This document shows, piece after piece, positions 1 through 5,207 of a DNA stretch of 5,207 nt. The number at the start of each line of letters is the position of its first letter. Position 1 is the stretch's first letter. Where the stretch lies: positions 1 through 5,207 of the forward strand of contig DAAL01000137.1 in the NCBI GenBank assembly GCA_001701065.1, read 5' to 3'. The notes below the pieces were generated by a model that searched no databases, was not told the origin of the DNA, and worked only from the letters and a program-made list of their open reading frames with translations. A program made the translations under genes and the position numbers. This stretch comes from Bacteroidales bacterium GP4. Its GTDB lineage: Bacteria > Bacteroidota > Bacteroidia > Bacteroidales > Muribaculaceae.

Positions 1-1637
1 TCGTGTCGCCGGGTAGCCGTAATGCGCCCATCCTTGTGGCTCTTGCGGCTTGCGACAAAATCAAGAAAACGGTCGTTATCGATGAACGTTCGGCGGCGTT
101 TATCGCATTGGGGAAGGCGGCGTTGAGCGACACGCCCGTGGCTCTGGTGTGTACCTCGGGAACCGCTGTCCTGAACTATTCGCCTGCGGTAGCCGAGGCT
201 TATTACCGGATGCTGCCGCTTATCGTCATTTCGGCTGACCGCCCCATGGAGTGGATTGACCAGGACGACAGCCAGACACTGCGTCAGTACGAGGCTTTGT
301 CGCACTACGTGAAGCGCAGCTACAACCTGCCGTCGTTCAGTACCGAAAACAATATATTATGGTACAGCAACCGTGTGATCAACGATGCCCTCATCTGCGC
401 CACCAACGGCAGAAAAGCCCCGGTGCACATAAATGTGCAGCTTGACGAACCGTTAAACGGCACAAGAAAACCCGGTTCATCAAAGTGGATTGACAGGGTG
501 ATTGACAATATGCCGGTCGACAAAACTCTGTCCCCTGAGTTGGCTGACAGAATTGTCGCCGCAATGTCATTGTCAAAAGTCATGATTATTGGCGGATTCC
601 ATGCGCCTGACAAGCGGCTTGATGAATCGCTCCGATTGCTTGCCAAGAAGAGCAACATTGTGGTGCTAACTGAAAAAATGGCAAATGTTTCGTCGCCTGA
701 CTACATCGACTGCATTGACGCTACACTGTCAGTGATGCCCGATGAGGACCGCGACGCTTACGTGCCTGACATAGTGATTACTTTCGGCGGCGCGTTGGTG
801 TCGAGGATGGTAAAGGCATTCTTAAGGCAGAACGATGTACGTGAGCACTGGCATGTGGGTGAATCGGAGAACACAATCGACTGCTTCCAGTCGCTTACAT
901 CCACCGTCAACATGCCTGCCGTGGACTTTTTCAGCGCAGTCAGTTCCGCATATTCTCATGAAGCCTCCGGTTCCTCCGGCTACCGGTCATTGTGGCGCGT
1001 TCTGTCGGAAAAAGGTCAGGCTCTCCATCGGCTTTACATTGATAGTTCGCCGTGGAGCGACCTTAAAGCCATGGAGTACGTGTTTGAGAATCTGCCTGAC
1101 GGATGCAATGTGCAGCTTTCCAACGGCACATCGGTCCGCTATGCCCAGCTGTTCAAAGTCCCCTCGTCAGTCCGTTTTGACAGCAATAGGGGAGTGAGCG
1201 GCATAGACGGCACTACCTCTACAGCCATTGGCGCATCGACTGTCACTGACCGGCTCACCATTCTCATCACAGGCGACATGAGTGTGCAGTACGACTTGTC
1301 GGCGTTCAGCGCGCCCGGCATAGGCGGAAACTTCAAGATGATAGTGCTGTGCAACGGCGGCGGTGGAATATTCCGTTTCATTAAGTCTACGTCCTCCCTT
1401 CCTCAGCTTGAAGAATATTTCGTCGTTGACCGGCATTTCCCGCTTAAGTCCATTGCCGAAGCTTACGGTTTTGATTATTGCGAGTGCTCTTCCGAGAAGG
1501 AGCTTCGCGAGATTTACCCGCAGTTTTTGAGCCGCCGCGATGCGCCTTCGGTGATGTCGATAGTCACTGACGGGGAGCTAAGCGCCAAGGTGCTGAGGGA
1601 TTATTTCTCAAAAAAACTAAATTTATTGGGTAAATAG
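1..1637 (+). CDS. menD: MenD, SEPHCHC synthase (5'-truncated by window edge)
   Basis: This is a thiamine-diphosphate enzyme that joins isochorismate and 2-oxoglutarate, with loss of CO2, to make SEPHCHC, the first committed step of menaquinone synthesis; it is cytosolic. Numbering codons from position 3, the N-terminal ThDP domain shows SPGSRNAP (2-9), the DERSAAF segment with the likely catalytic Glu28, and TSGTA (51-55). The C-terminal ThDP domain shows NRGVSGIDGT (395-404), the metal-binding GDMS (424-427) and CNGGGGIF (450-457), where N451 sits at the expected metal-coordinating Asn. Comparison with E. coli MenD (R33 and E55 against R6 and E28 here) indicates that about 27 residues lie upstream of the window. 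The GTG at position 3 is therefore an internal valine codon and not a start. The gene ends in TAG. No other men gene follows, although menB commonly does in Bacteroides (from memory). Catalytic motifs look intact. Confidence 0.96.
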   Translation, partial: VSPGSRNAPILVALAACDKIKKTVVIDERSAAFIALGKAALSDTPVALVCTSGTAVLNYSPAVAEAYYRMLPLIVISADRPMEWIDQDDSQTLRQYEALSHYVKRSYNLPSFSTENNILWYSNRVINDALICATNGRKAPVHINVQLDEPLNGTRKPGSSKWIDRVIDNMPVDKTLSPELADRIVAAMSLSKVMIIGGFHAPDKRLDESLRLLAKKSNIVVLTEKMANVSSPDYIDCIDATLSVMPDEDRDAYVPDIVITFGGALVSRMVKAFLRQNDVREHWHVGESENTIDCFQSLTSTVNMPAVDFFSAVSSAYSHEASGSSGYRSLWRVLSEKGQALHRLYIDSSPWSDLKAMEYVFENLPDGCNVQLSNGTSVRYAQLFKVPSSVRFDSNRGVSGIDGTTSTAIGASTVTDRLTILITGDMSVQYDLSAFSAPGIGGNFKMIVLCNGGGGIFRFIKSTSSLPQLEEYFVVDRHFPLKSIAEAYGFDYCECSSEKELREIYPQFLSRRDAPSVMSIVTDGELSAKVLRDYFSKKLNLLGK

Positions 1638-1657
1638 CATTATTGGACAGGGAAATA

Positions 1658-1689
1658 TTTGTGTATTTGCGGAAAAATTCGTTACTTTG
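1658..1689 (+). promoter_or_regulatory. Bacteroidetes-type promoter for the rpmB operon
   Basis: A -33 element TTTG at 1658-1661 is followed, after a 20-base spacer, by TTACTTTG at 1682-1689. The latter matches the Bacteroidetes -7 consensus TAnnTTTG except at its second base. Transcription should start near 1694-1697. The promoter begins only 20 bases after the menD stop, so rpmB expression does not need read-through from menD. I see no convincing terminator between menD and this promoter, so some read-through is possible. Confidence 0.7.
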
Positions 1690-1694
1690 CACAC

Positions 1695-1821
1695 GTTTTT
1701 GGGGCTCATCCTTAAAAATTATTGAGAATGATGCACTTGATAATGATATGAGACGGAGATGGCGGCCTCAAAACTGAATGTGTTAATTGTAAATAACAAA
1801 CTCAAAAGAAAACAAACAGCC
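1695..1821 (+). promoter_or_regulatory. Foldable 5' leader of the rpmB operon (candidate)
   Basis: About 127 nt lie between the predicted transcription start and the rpmB ATG. Three nested helices can be drawn by eye: GGGG 1701-1704 with CCTC 1766-1769, CTCAT 1705-1709 with ATGAG 1748-1752, and ATTATTGA 1718-1725 with TTGATAAT 1737-1744 (including two G-U pairs). The region after 1770 is A-rich and looks unstructured, as expected for a start site used without a Shine-Dalgarno sequence. A ribosomal-protein autoregulatory leader is possible. I do not recognise a named RNA family, and short helices like these can arise by chance. Confidence 0.3.
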
Positions 1822-2082
1822 ATGTCAAAGATTTGTCAAATCACAGGCAAGAAAGCGATGGTCGGTAATAACGTATCGCACTCAAAGCGCCGTACAAAGC
1901 GTAAATTCAATGTGAATCTGTTCGAGAAGAAATTTTACTGGGTAGAACAGGATACTTGGATTCGTCTTACTATTTCAGCTAACGGACTTCGTACAATCAA
2001 CAAGCTGGGTCTTAACGCAGCAATGATGCAAGCAGCTGAAAAGGGCTATTTAACTGGAAAAGATATTAAATTTATAGACTAA
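1822..2082 (+). CDS. rpmB: 50S ribosomal protein bL28
   Basis: This 86-residue protein of the large ribosomal subunit has the family's usual length. It begins [20 protein letters not shown] and carries the conserved basic stretch [13 protein letters not shown] (residues 20-32) and the C-terminal [14 protein letters not shown] segment. It has only one cysteine (C5), so it is the zinc-free form, like E. coli L28. The frame is open upstream to an ATG at 1759, but the ATG at 1822 is chosen because family members start at MSKICQ and the extra 21 residues are not family-like. The upstream context AAACAAACAGCC is A-rich with no Shine-Dalgarno sequence, as is normal in Bacteroidetes. It is the first gene of a three-gene operon, with rpmG following after 5 bases. 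Confidence 0.97.
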   Translation: MSKICQITGKKAMVGNNVSHSKRRTKRKFNVNLFEKKFYWVEQDTWIRLTISANGLRTINKLGLNAAMMQAAEKGYLTGKDIKFID

Positions 2083-2087
2083 GTATT

Positions 2088-2276
2088 ATGGCAAAGAAAG
2101 CTAAAGGTAATAGAGTCCAAGTGATCCTTGAATGTACTGAACATAAGGCAAGCGGCATGCCCGGCACTTCTCGTTATATTACTACTAAAAATAGAAAAAA
2201 TACTACTGACCGTTTGGAGTTGAAGAAATACAACCCAATCTTGAAGCGTGTAACTGTTCATAAAGAAATTAAATAA
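2088..2276 (+). CDS. rpmG: 50S ribosomal protein bL33
   Basis: This 62-residue protein of the large subunit sits near the tRNA exit site in known ribosomes. It shows the family hallmarks [19 protein letters not shown] at the start, [10 protein letters not shown] in the middle and [20 protein letters not shown] at the C-terminus. Zinc-binding members have two CxxC pairs; here the first pair reads CTEH and the second NPIL, so the zinc site is gone and this is the C-minus form. It starts 5 bases after the rpmB stop and ends 12 bases before the next small gene, so the three are almost certainly co-transcribed. Codon use is more A/T-rich than in menD and the Wzi gene, and arginines are mostly CGT, which fits high expression. 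Confidence 0.98.
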   Translation: MAKKAKGNRVQVILECTEHKASGMPGTSRYITTKNRKNTTDRLELKKYNPILKRVTVHKEIK

Positions 2277-2288
2277 TAATACCTCGAT

Positions 2289-2438
2289 ATGGCAAAGAAA
2301 ACCGTAGCATCACTGCAAAAAGGTGAAGGACGTACTTATAGCAAAGTCATCAAGATGGAGAAATCTCCCAAGACCGGCGCTTACGTCTTCAAAGAAGAAA
2401 TGGTTCCCAATGACGCTGTAAAGAATGCCCTTAAATAA
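2289..2438 (+). CDS. DUF4295 small ribosomal-type protein (bL38)
   Basis: This 49-codon gene is short enough to be missed by length-filtered gene finders. It begins MAKKTVASLQKGEGRTYSKV, continues IKMEKSPKTGAYVFKEEMVP and ends NDAVKNALK before a TAA stop. It is highly basic (about eleven lysines) and matches the DUF4295 family, a small protein found almost only in Bacteroidetes directly after rpmG. From memory, structural work on the Flavobacterium johnsoniae ribosome showed this family as a large-subunit protein named bL38; I cannot verify that here. Its place 12 bases after rpmG, its start resembling that of rpmG (MAKK) and its ribosomal-gene codon use all agree with a structural ribosomal role. 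The ATG at 2289 is the only sensible start. It is the last gene before a terminator. Confidence 0.9.
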   Translation: MAKKTVASLQKGEGRTYSKVIKMEKSPKTGAYVFKEEMVPNDAVKNALK

Positions 2439-2475
2439 GGAAGCATTTTAGCAAGTCACATCTATAACATAACTT

Positions 2476-2517
2476 AAAGAGCCCTTAAAGTTTTTACTTA
2501 ACGTTAAGGGCTTTTTT
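2476..2517 (+). terminator. Intrinsic terminator of the rpmB-rpmG-DUF4295 operon
   Basis: GCCCTTAA at 2481-2488 pairs perfectly with TTAAGGGC at 2504-2511 around a 15-base loop, followed by six T's (2512-2517). The stem can extend through the A-rich 2476-2480 into the T-tract. The 3' half also contains the perfect 12-base palindrome CTTAACGTTAAG (2497-2508), an alternative smaller fold. The hairpin lies 42 bases after the DUF4295 stop, so the operon ends here. Confidence 0.88.
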
Positions 2518-2524
2518 ATTTTTG
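2517..2524 (+). promoter_or_regulatory. Candidate -7 promoter element for the Wzi unit
   Basis: TATTTTTG at 2517-2524 fits the Bacteroidetes -7 consensus TAnnTTTG exactly and is followed by TGC. It starts in the last T of the preceding terminator. No clean TTTG is seen 19-21 bases upstream (only a T-run at 2491-2495), so the -33 half is weak. Transcription would start near 2530, giving a leader of about 78 nt before the ATG at 2608. A/T-rich sequence yields such matches by chance, so this is a candidate only. Confidence 0.4.
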
Positions 2525-2607
2525 TGCAGAACATTTGTTGTTGTTTGTGCGTTTTGTGGGAAGAATCAACTTGTAAAAGCTATAATTTTCAACGTTTATT
2601 TATATTT

Positions 2608-4053
2608 ATGTTACGTGGTATATTGACCATGGTATTGCTGGGCGGTGCGATGTGCGCTAATGCTATAGACAGCCTCTACTATAATGTCGAGGCTCAGACA
2701 TCGTTCAGTTCAGGCGAAAATACTCCGTTCTGGTTGGTCAACAACAAGCAAGGTCTTTCATCGGTCAAAAAGAATAACGGATATCTCCGTGCCGGCATTT
2801 TCAAGCCATTGGATAAGGAAGAACGATTCTCGTGGGGTGCCGGAGTGGACTTGGTGGGAGCTTACAATTATTCGTCGTCATTTATCATCCAGCAGCTTTA
2901 CGGTGAGATAAAATATCGATGCTTGGGCGCGATGCTCGGCAGCAAAGAGATGTACGGTGAGTTCAATAATCCCCGGTTGTCGTCAGGCAACCTGTTGTAT
3001 TCAGGCAATGCGCGTCCCATTCCGCAGCTGAGGGTGGGAATCCCCGAGTACACTTTTATTCCCGGAACCAAAAATCTCCTTTCGGTGAAAGGTTATGTGG
3101 CTTACGGAATGTTCACTGACGACGGATGGCAGGAATCCTTCGTAGCCAATGGCAGCAAGCACACCAAGCATGTGCTGTACCATTCCAAGGGATTGTACCT
3201 CAAGATAGGCAACAGGGAGAAATTTCCGGCATGGATAGAAGGTGGAATCGAAATGGCGGCGCAGTTTGGCGGCAAGTCCATTTCGGGAGCTACGGTTACC
3301 GATATGCCTGACGGCATCAAGGAATGGTTTCATGTGTTTTTCCCGTCGAGCGGTGATTCTTCCACCCCCGCGGGAGAGCAGACCAATATCTACGGCAACC
3401 ATGTGGGCTCTTGGAATCTACGCGCTTCGTGGGACATAACCCCTGAATGGAATCTGGGGCTTTACTATCAGCATTATTTCGAGGACCACTCGCAGATGTT
3501 TTTTGACTATGCGTGGAAGGACGGTCTATGGGGATTGGAGCTTTCCATTCCCAAGAATCCTTTTATAAGCACTCTCGTCTACGAGTACCTCTACATGAAG
3601 GATCAGAGCGGTCCGGTCTACTGGGACCATACACCGGAGATACCCGAGCAAGTGAGCGGCCGTGACGATTATTACAATCATTACATCTACACCGGATGGC
3701 AGCACTGGGGCATGGGAATCGGCAATCCGTTGATTGTGTCGCCCATCTATAATAAGGACGGAATGATATATTTCCGCAACAATAGGGTGGAGAGCCATCA
3801 CATCGGGTTTATGGGACAGCCTTGTGACGAGATTAATTACAGGGTGCTGTTCTCTTACACACGCAGTTGGGGCACCTATTCACGTCCTCTTCCTGAGGTC
3901 GAGAAGAATATCAACGGACTTCTTGAAGTGACCTATCTGCCCAAATGGCTTTCCGGCGCTTCGGCTACCATTTCATTCGGTGCTGACAGGGGAGCGATAT
4001 TGGGAAAGAGCAACGGTGTTATGTTAACTCTTAGAAAAACAGGATGGCTATGA
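2608..4053 (+). CDS. Wzi-family outer-membrane beta-barrel protein
   Basis: This 481-residue protein resembles the 'capsule assembly Wzi' family of Bacteroidetes. E. coli Wzi is an outer-membrane beta-barrel lectin that anchors capsule; the role of the Bacteroidetes relatives is less certain. Residues 1-19 form a signal peptide with the cleavage motif ANA before I20. The family-like core is SGNARPIPQLRVGIPE (132-147), then GYVAYGMFTDDGW (162-174), and a series of aromatic, alternating stretches such as NLGLYYQHYF (282-291) and GLWGLELSI (306-314), as expected for barrel strands. It ends GVMLTLRKTGWL. The start is set at ATG 2608 because the signal peptide begins there; the frame is open back to a GTG at 2524, but the added residues (cysteine-rich, charged) spoil a signal peptide. 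No polysaccharide genes are visible nearby. It overlaps the next gene and is probably translationally coupled to it. Confidence 0.85.
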   Translation: MLRGILTMVLLGGAMCANAIDSLYYNVEAQTSFSSGENTPFWLVNNKQGLSSVKKNNGYLRAGIFKPLDKEERFSWGAGVDLVGAYNYSSSFIIQQLYGEIKYRCLGAMLGSKEMYGEFNNPRLSSGNLLYSGNARPIPQLRVGIPEYTFIPGTKNLLSVKGYVAYGMFTDDGWQESFVANGSKHTKHVLYHSKGLYLKIGNREKFPAWIEGGIEMAAQFGGKSISGATVTDMPDGIKEWFHVFFPSSGDSSTPAGEQTNIYGNHVGSWNLRASWDITPEWNLGLYYQHYFEDHSQMFFDYAWKDGLWGLELSIPKNPFISTLVYEYLYMKDQSGPVYWDHTPEIPEQVSGRDDYYNHYIYTGWQHWGMGIGNPLIVSPIYNKDGMIYFRNNRVESHHIGFMGQPCDEINYRVLFSYTRSWGTYSRPLPEVEKNINGLLEVTYLPKWLSGASATISFGADRGAILGKSNGVMLTLRKTGWL

Positions 4054-4451
4054 AGCATTTTCTATTGACGGCAGTGGCTCTTATAGTTATACTGGGGGGC
4101 TTGTCGGGGTGCCGCAAGACACCTATAAACGGTGATTTGGACGGACAGTGGCAAATCATGAAGATTGATTACAAGGATAGCATCGATGTTGTGCCGGGGC
4201 AGTTGTACTATTGCTTCTTCCTTCACACCGTGAACCTTACCAGGGTAGGCGGCGGCACGATAGGCGGCAATATGGATTACAATGAGGGAGCCAAGACTAT
4301 CAGGCTCCAGTTCCCTTACAATAAGGACGGCGAATCATTGAAGCCTTGGGGCATGAAGGACTGGGAGACTATGTTCAAGGTCGAAGAGCTTACCGGAAAG
4401 CGTCTTGTGCTTGAATCCGACATCGCACTCATCGAGCTAAGGAAGTTCTAA
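4050..4451 (+). CDS. Small lipocalin-like lipoprotein
   Basis: This is a 133-residue predicted lipoprotein. Residues 1-20 are a hydrophobic signal peptide ending in the lipobox LSGC, with C21 as the lipidated cysteine. The mature part opens with a DLDGQWQIMKIDY segment and ends ELTGKRLVLESDIALIELRKF-like (residues 111-133), the pattern of small lipocalin-like or DUF5004-like beta-barrel proteins of Bacteroidales; the exact family is not certain. Residues after C21 are RKTP, without the acidic run that marks surface-exposed lipoproteins in this phylum, so a periplasm-facing position is more likely. The ATG at 4050 overlaps the Wzi stop as ATGA; an in-frame ATG at 4044 would add two residues (MA). 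The tight overlap suggests it works with the Wzi protein, perhaps in barrel assembly or stability, which is inference. Function is otherwise unknown. Confidence 0.82.
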   Translation: MKHFLLTAVALIVILGGLSGCRKTPINGDLDGQWQIMKIDYKDSIDVVPGQLYYCFFLHTVNLTRVGGGTIGGNMDYNEGAKTIRLQFPYNKDGESLKPWGMKDWETMFKVEELTGKRLVLESDIALIELRKF

Positions 4452-4454
4452 GAA

Positions 4455-4471
4455 GGTGTATGATATACACC
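4455..4471 (+). terminator. Short hairpin after the lipoprotein gene, possible terminator
   Basis: GGTGTAT (4455-4461) and ATACACC (4465-4471) form a perfect 7-bp stem with a 3-base loop, starting three bases after the lipoprotein stop. The downstream bases CTCTAATATTTG hold only short T-runs, so this is a weak intrinsic terminator or an RNA 3'-end stabiliser rather than a textbook terminator. Confidence 0.45.
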
Positions 4472-4530
4472 CTCTAATATTTGACAATTTACTAATATTT
4501 CGTTTTTCTGATGACAATAAGCGAAAAATA

Positions 4531-4563
4531 TTCGTGAATTATGTTATATTTTGAGTAATTTTG
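4531..4563 (+). promoter_or_regulatory. Bacteroidetes-type promoter for thrA
   Basis: TAATTTTG at 4556-4563 is an exact match to the -7 consensus TAnnTTTG and is followed by C. TTCG at 4531-4534, 21 bases upstream, is the best but imperfect -33 candidate. Transcription would begin near 4568-4570, leaving a leader of only about 27 nt, too short for a thr-type peptide attenuator. The sequence between the hairpin at 4471 and this promoter is A/T-rich, with two copies of CTAATATTT (4474-4482 and 4492-4500) whose meaning is unclear. Confidence 0.6.
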
Positions 4564-4595
4564 CACCGGAAAAAGAAAAATTTGGATTATTTGAT

Positions 4596-5207
4596 ATGAA
4601 AGTATTGAAATTCGGAGGAACGTCAGTAGGAACTGTCGAAAGCCTGAAGAATGTGAAAGCTATAGTGGAAGGGCAGAAAGAGCCTGTAATAGTTGTAGTT
4701 TCGGCACTCGGAGGTATTACCGACCAGTTGATTAATACTGCGCGTTTAGCCGCTAAAGGAGATATTGCTCATCTTGAAAGCTATGCCAAGATAGTGGAAC
4801 GCCACCACAGTGTGATTGACGGTATTGTTCCGGAGGCATACAAGCTTCAGGTGAATTCAATAGTCAATCCTTTACTGGAGGAATTAGAGAACATCTATAG
4901 GGGAATAAGCTTGCTTAAGGACCTGAGCGAGCGCACCCTTGATATTGTGGTGAGCTACGGTGAACGTATCTCGTCAGTAATTATATCGCATGTCATCAAC
5001 GGTGCCCAGCACATTGACAGCCGTAACTTCATCAAGACTGTAAAGCAGTGGGACAAGCATGTTCTGGACAATGAAGCGACCCAGCCGCTCATTCATAAGC
5101 TTTTTGACAATCTGCAGTCCAAGGTAGTGGTAGTGCCCGGCTTCATCGCAAGTGACGCTGAGGGCAATGTCACCAATTTGGGTCGAGGCGGCTCTGATTA
5201 CACCGCC
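4596..5207 (+). CDS. thrA: ThrA, bifunctional aspartokinase / homoserine dehydrogenase (3'-truncated)
   Basis: These first 204 codons encode the N-terminal kinase domain of a cytosolic aspartokinase, which phosphorylates aspartate at the entry to threonine, methionine and lysine synthesis. Visible motifs are KFGGTS (residues 5-10) at the nucleotide/aspartate site, VSALGGITDQL (35-45), SYGERISS (120-127), GFIASD (182-187) and GRGGSDYTA (196-204), where the window ends in frame. The SALGGITDQL and YGERISS wording is that of the ThrA-type fused enzyme rather than monofunctional LysC. The ACT regulatory and homoserine dehydrogenase domains would lie beyond the window, so the fusion is inferred. 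The ATG at 4596 gives the standard MKVLKFGGTSVG start; the upstream AAAAAGAAAAATTT is A-rich with no Shine-Dalgarno sequence. In Bacteroides a homoserine kinase-like gene and thrC usually follow (from memory). Confidence 0.88.
   Translation, partial: MKVLKFGGTSVGTVESLKNVKAIVEGQKEPVIVVVSALGGITDQLINTARLAAKGDIAHLESYAKIVERHHSVIDGIVPEAYKLQVNSIVNPLLEELENIYRGISLLKDLSERTLDIVVSYGERISSVIISHVINGAQHIDSRNFIKTVKQWDKHVLDNEATQPLIHKLFDNLQSKVVVVPGFIASDAEGNVTNLGRGGSDYTA

Noticed and set aside
3..5. GTG at the window edge as the menD start codon
   Set aside because: It would make the protein begin directly at the conserved SPGSR motif. About 27 family residues normally precede this, so the codon is an internal valine and the gene is cut by the window.
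320..658. Antisense open frames within menD (also 391-576, 1139-1381, 1167-1436)
   Set aside because: They lie wholly inside a well-conserved gene, show no recognisable domain and have low-complexity translations typical of shadow frames.
835..1197. Forward ORF in another frame within menD
   Set aside because: It overlaps conserved MenD sequence and its translation has no recognisable motif.
1759..1821. In-frame upstream ATG giving bL28 a 21-residue extension
   Set aside because: Known bL28 proteins begin at MSKICQ or equivalent, and the upstream residues match nothing in the family.
2079..2261. Antisense ORF across rpmG
   Set aside because: It is the complement of a highly conserved ribosomal gene and has no family-like features.
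2524..2607. Upstream GTG start for the Wzi-family gene
   Set aside because: The added 28 residues are cysteine-rich and charged and would bury the signal peptide that starts at the ATG at 2608.
3001..3402. Antisense and out-of-frame ORFs within the Wzi gene (also 2684-2911, 3126-3311, 3242-3439, 3526-3801)
   Set aside because: All are covered by the Wzi reading frame, which has a coherent signal peptide and barrel pattern; none shows its own start context or family.
4040..4060. Frameshift or fusion between the Wzi and lipoprotein genes
   Set aside because: The Wzi frame ends in a normal family-like C-terminus and the next frame begins with a clear lipoprotein signal, so this is an ordinary coupled overlap.
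4474..4500. CTAATATTT repeats as the start of a repeat array
   Set aside because: There are only two copies in A/T-rich DNA, with no regular spacer series, so no CRISPR or iteron array is supported.

Overview
The window looks like ordinary chromosomal DNA from a member of the Bacteroidales. The supporting signs are Bacteroidetes-type promoters (a TAnnTTTG -7 element with TTTG about 20 bases upstream), A/T-rich start regions without Shine-Dalgarno sequences, the ribosomal trio rpmB-rpmG-DUF4295, a Bacteroidetes-type outer-membrane Wzi protein paired with a small lipoprotein, and a ThrA-type fused aspartokinase start. The fairly high G+C of the non-ribosomal genes would suit a Muribaculaceae-like lineage, but that family assignment is a guess. 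All genes lie on the + strand.

Layout: (1) 1-1637 is the 3' part of menD (menaquinone biosynthesis), missing about 27 N-terminal codons. (2) 1638-1821 holds a good promoter and a leader of about 127 nt that can fold. (3) 1822-2438 is a compact ribosomal-protein operon: rpmB (bL28), rpmG (bL33) and a 49-codon DUF4295 gene, which from memory is the Bacteroidetes ribosomal protein bL38. (4) 2481-2517 is a strong intrinsic terminator; a candidate promoter for the next unit begins in its T-tract. (5) 2608-4451 is a two-gene unit: a Wzi-family outer-membrane beta-barrel protein overlapping a small lipocalin-like lipoprotein. (6) 4452-4595 is an A/T-rich spacer with a hairpin and a consensus -7 element. 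(7) 4596-5207 is the first 204 codons of thrA, cut by the window end.

The genes fall into four separate transcription units: respiratory quinone synthesis, ribosome assembly, cell envelope, and threonine/methionine synthesis. They do not form a single pathway. I found no transposon, integron, phage, CRISPR, toxin-antitoxin or defence locus, and nothing that I would call a new system. The points most worth a second look are the small DUF4295 ribosomal gene, the foldable rpmB leader, the loss of the usual ftsY neighbour, and the coupled Wzi/lipoprotein pair.
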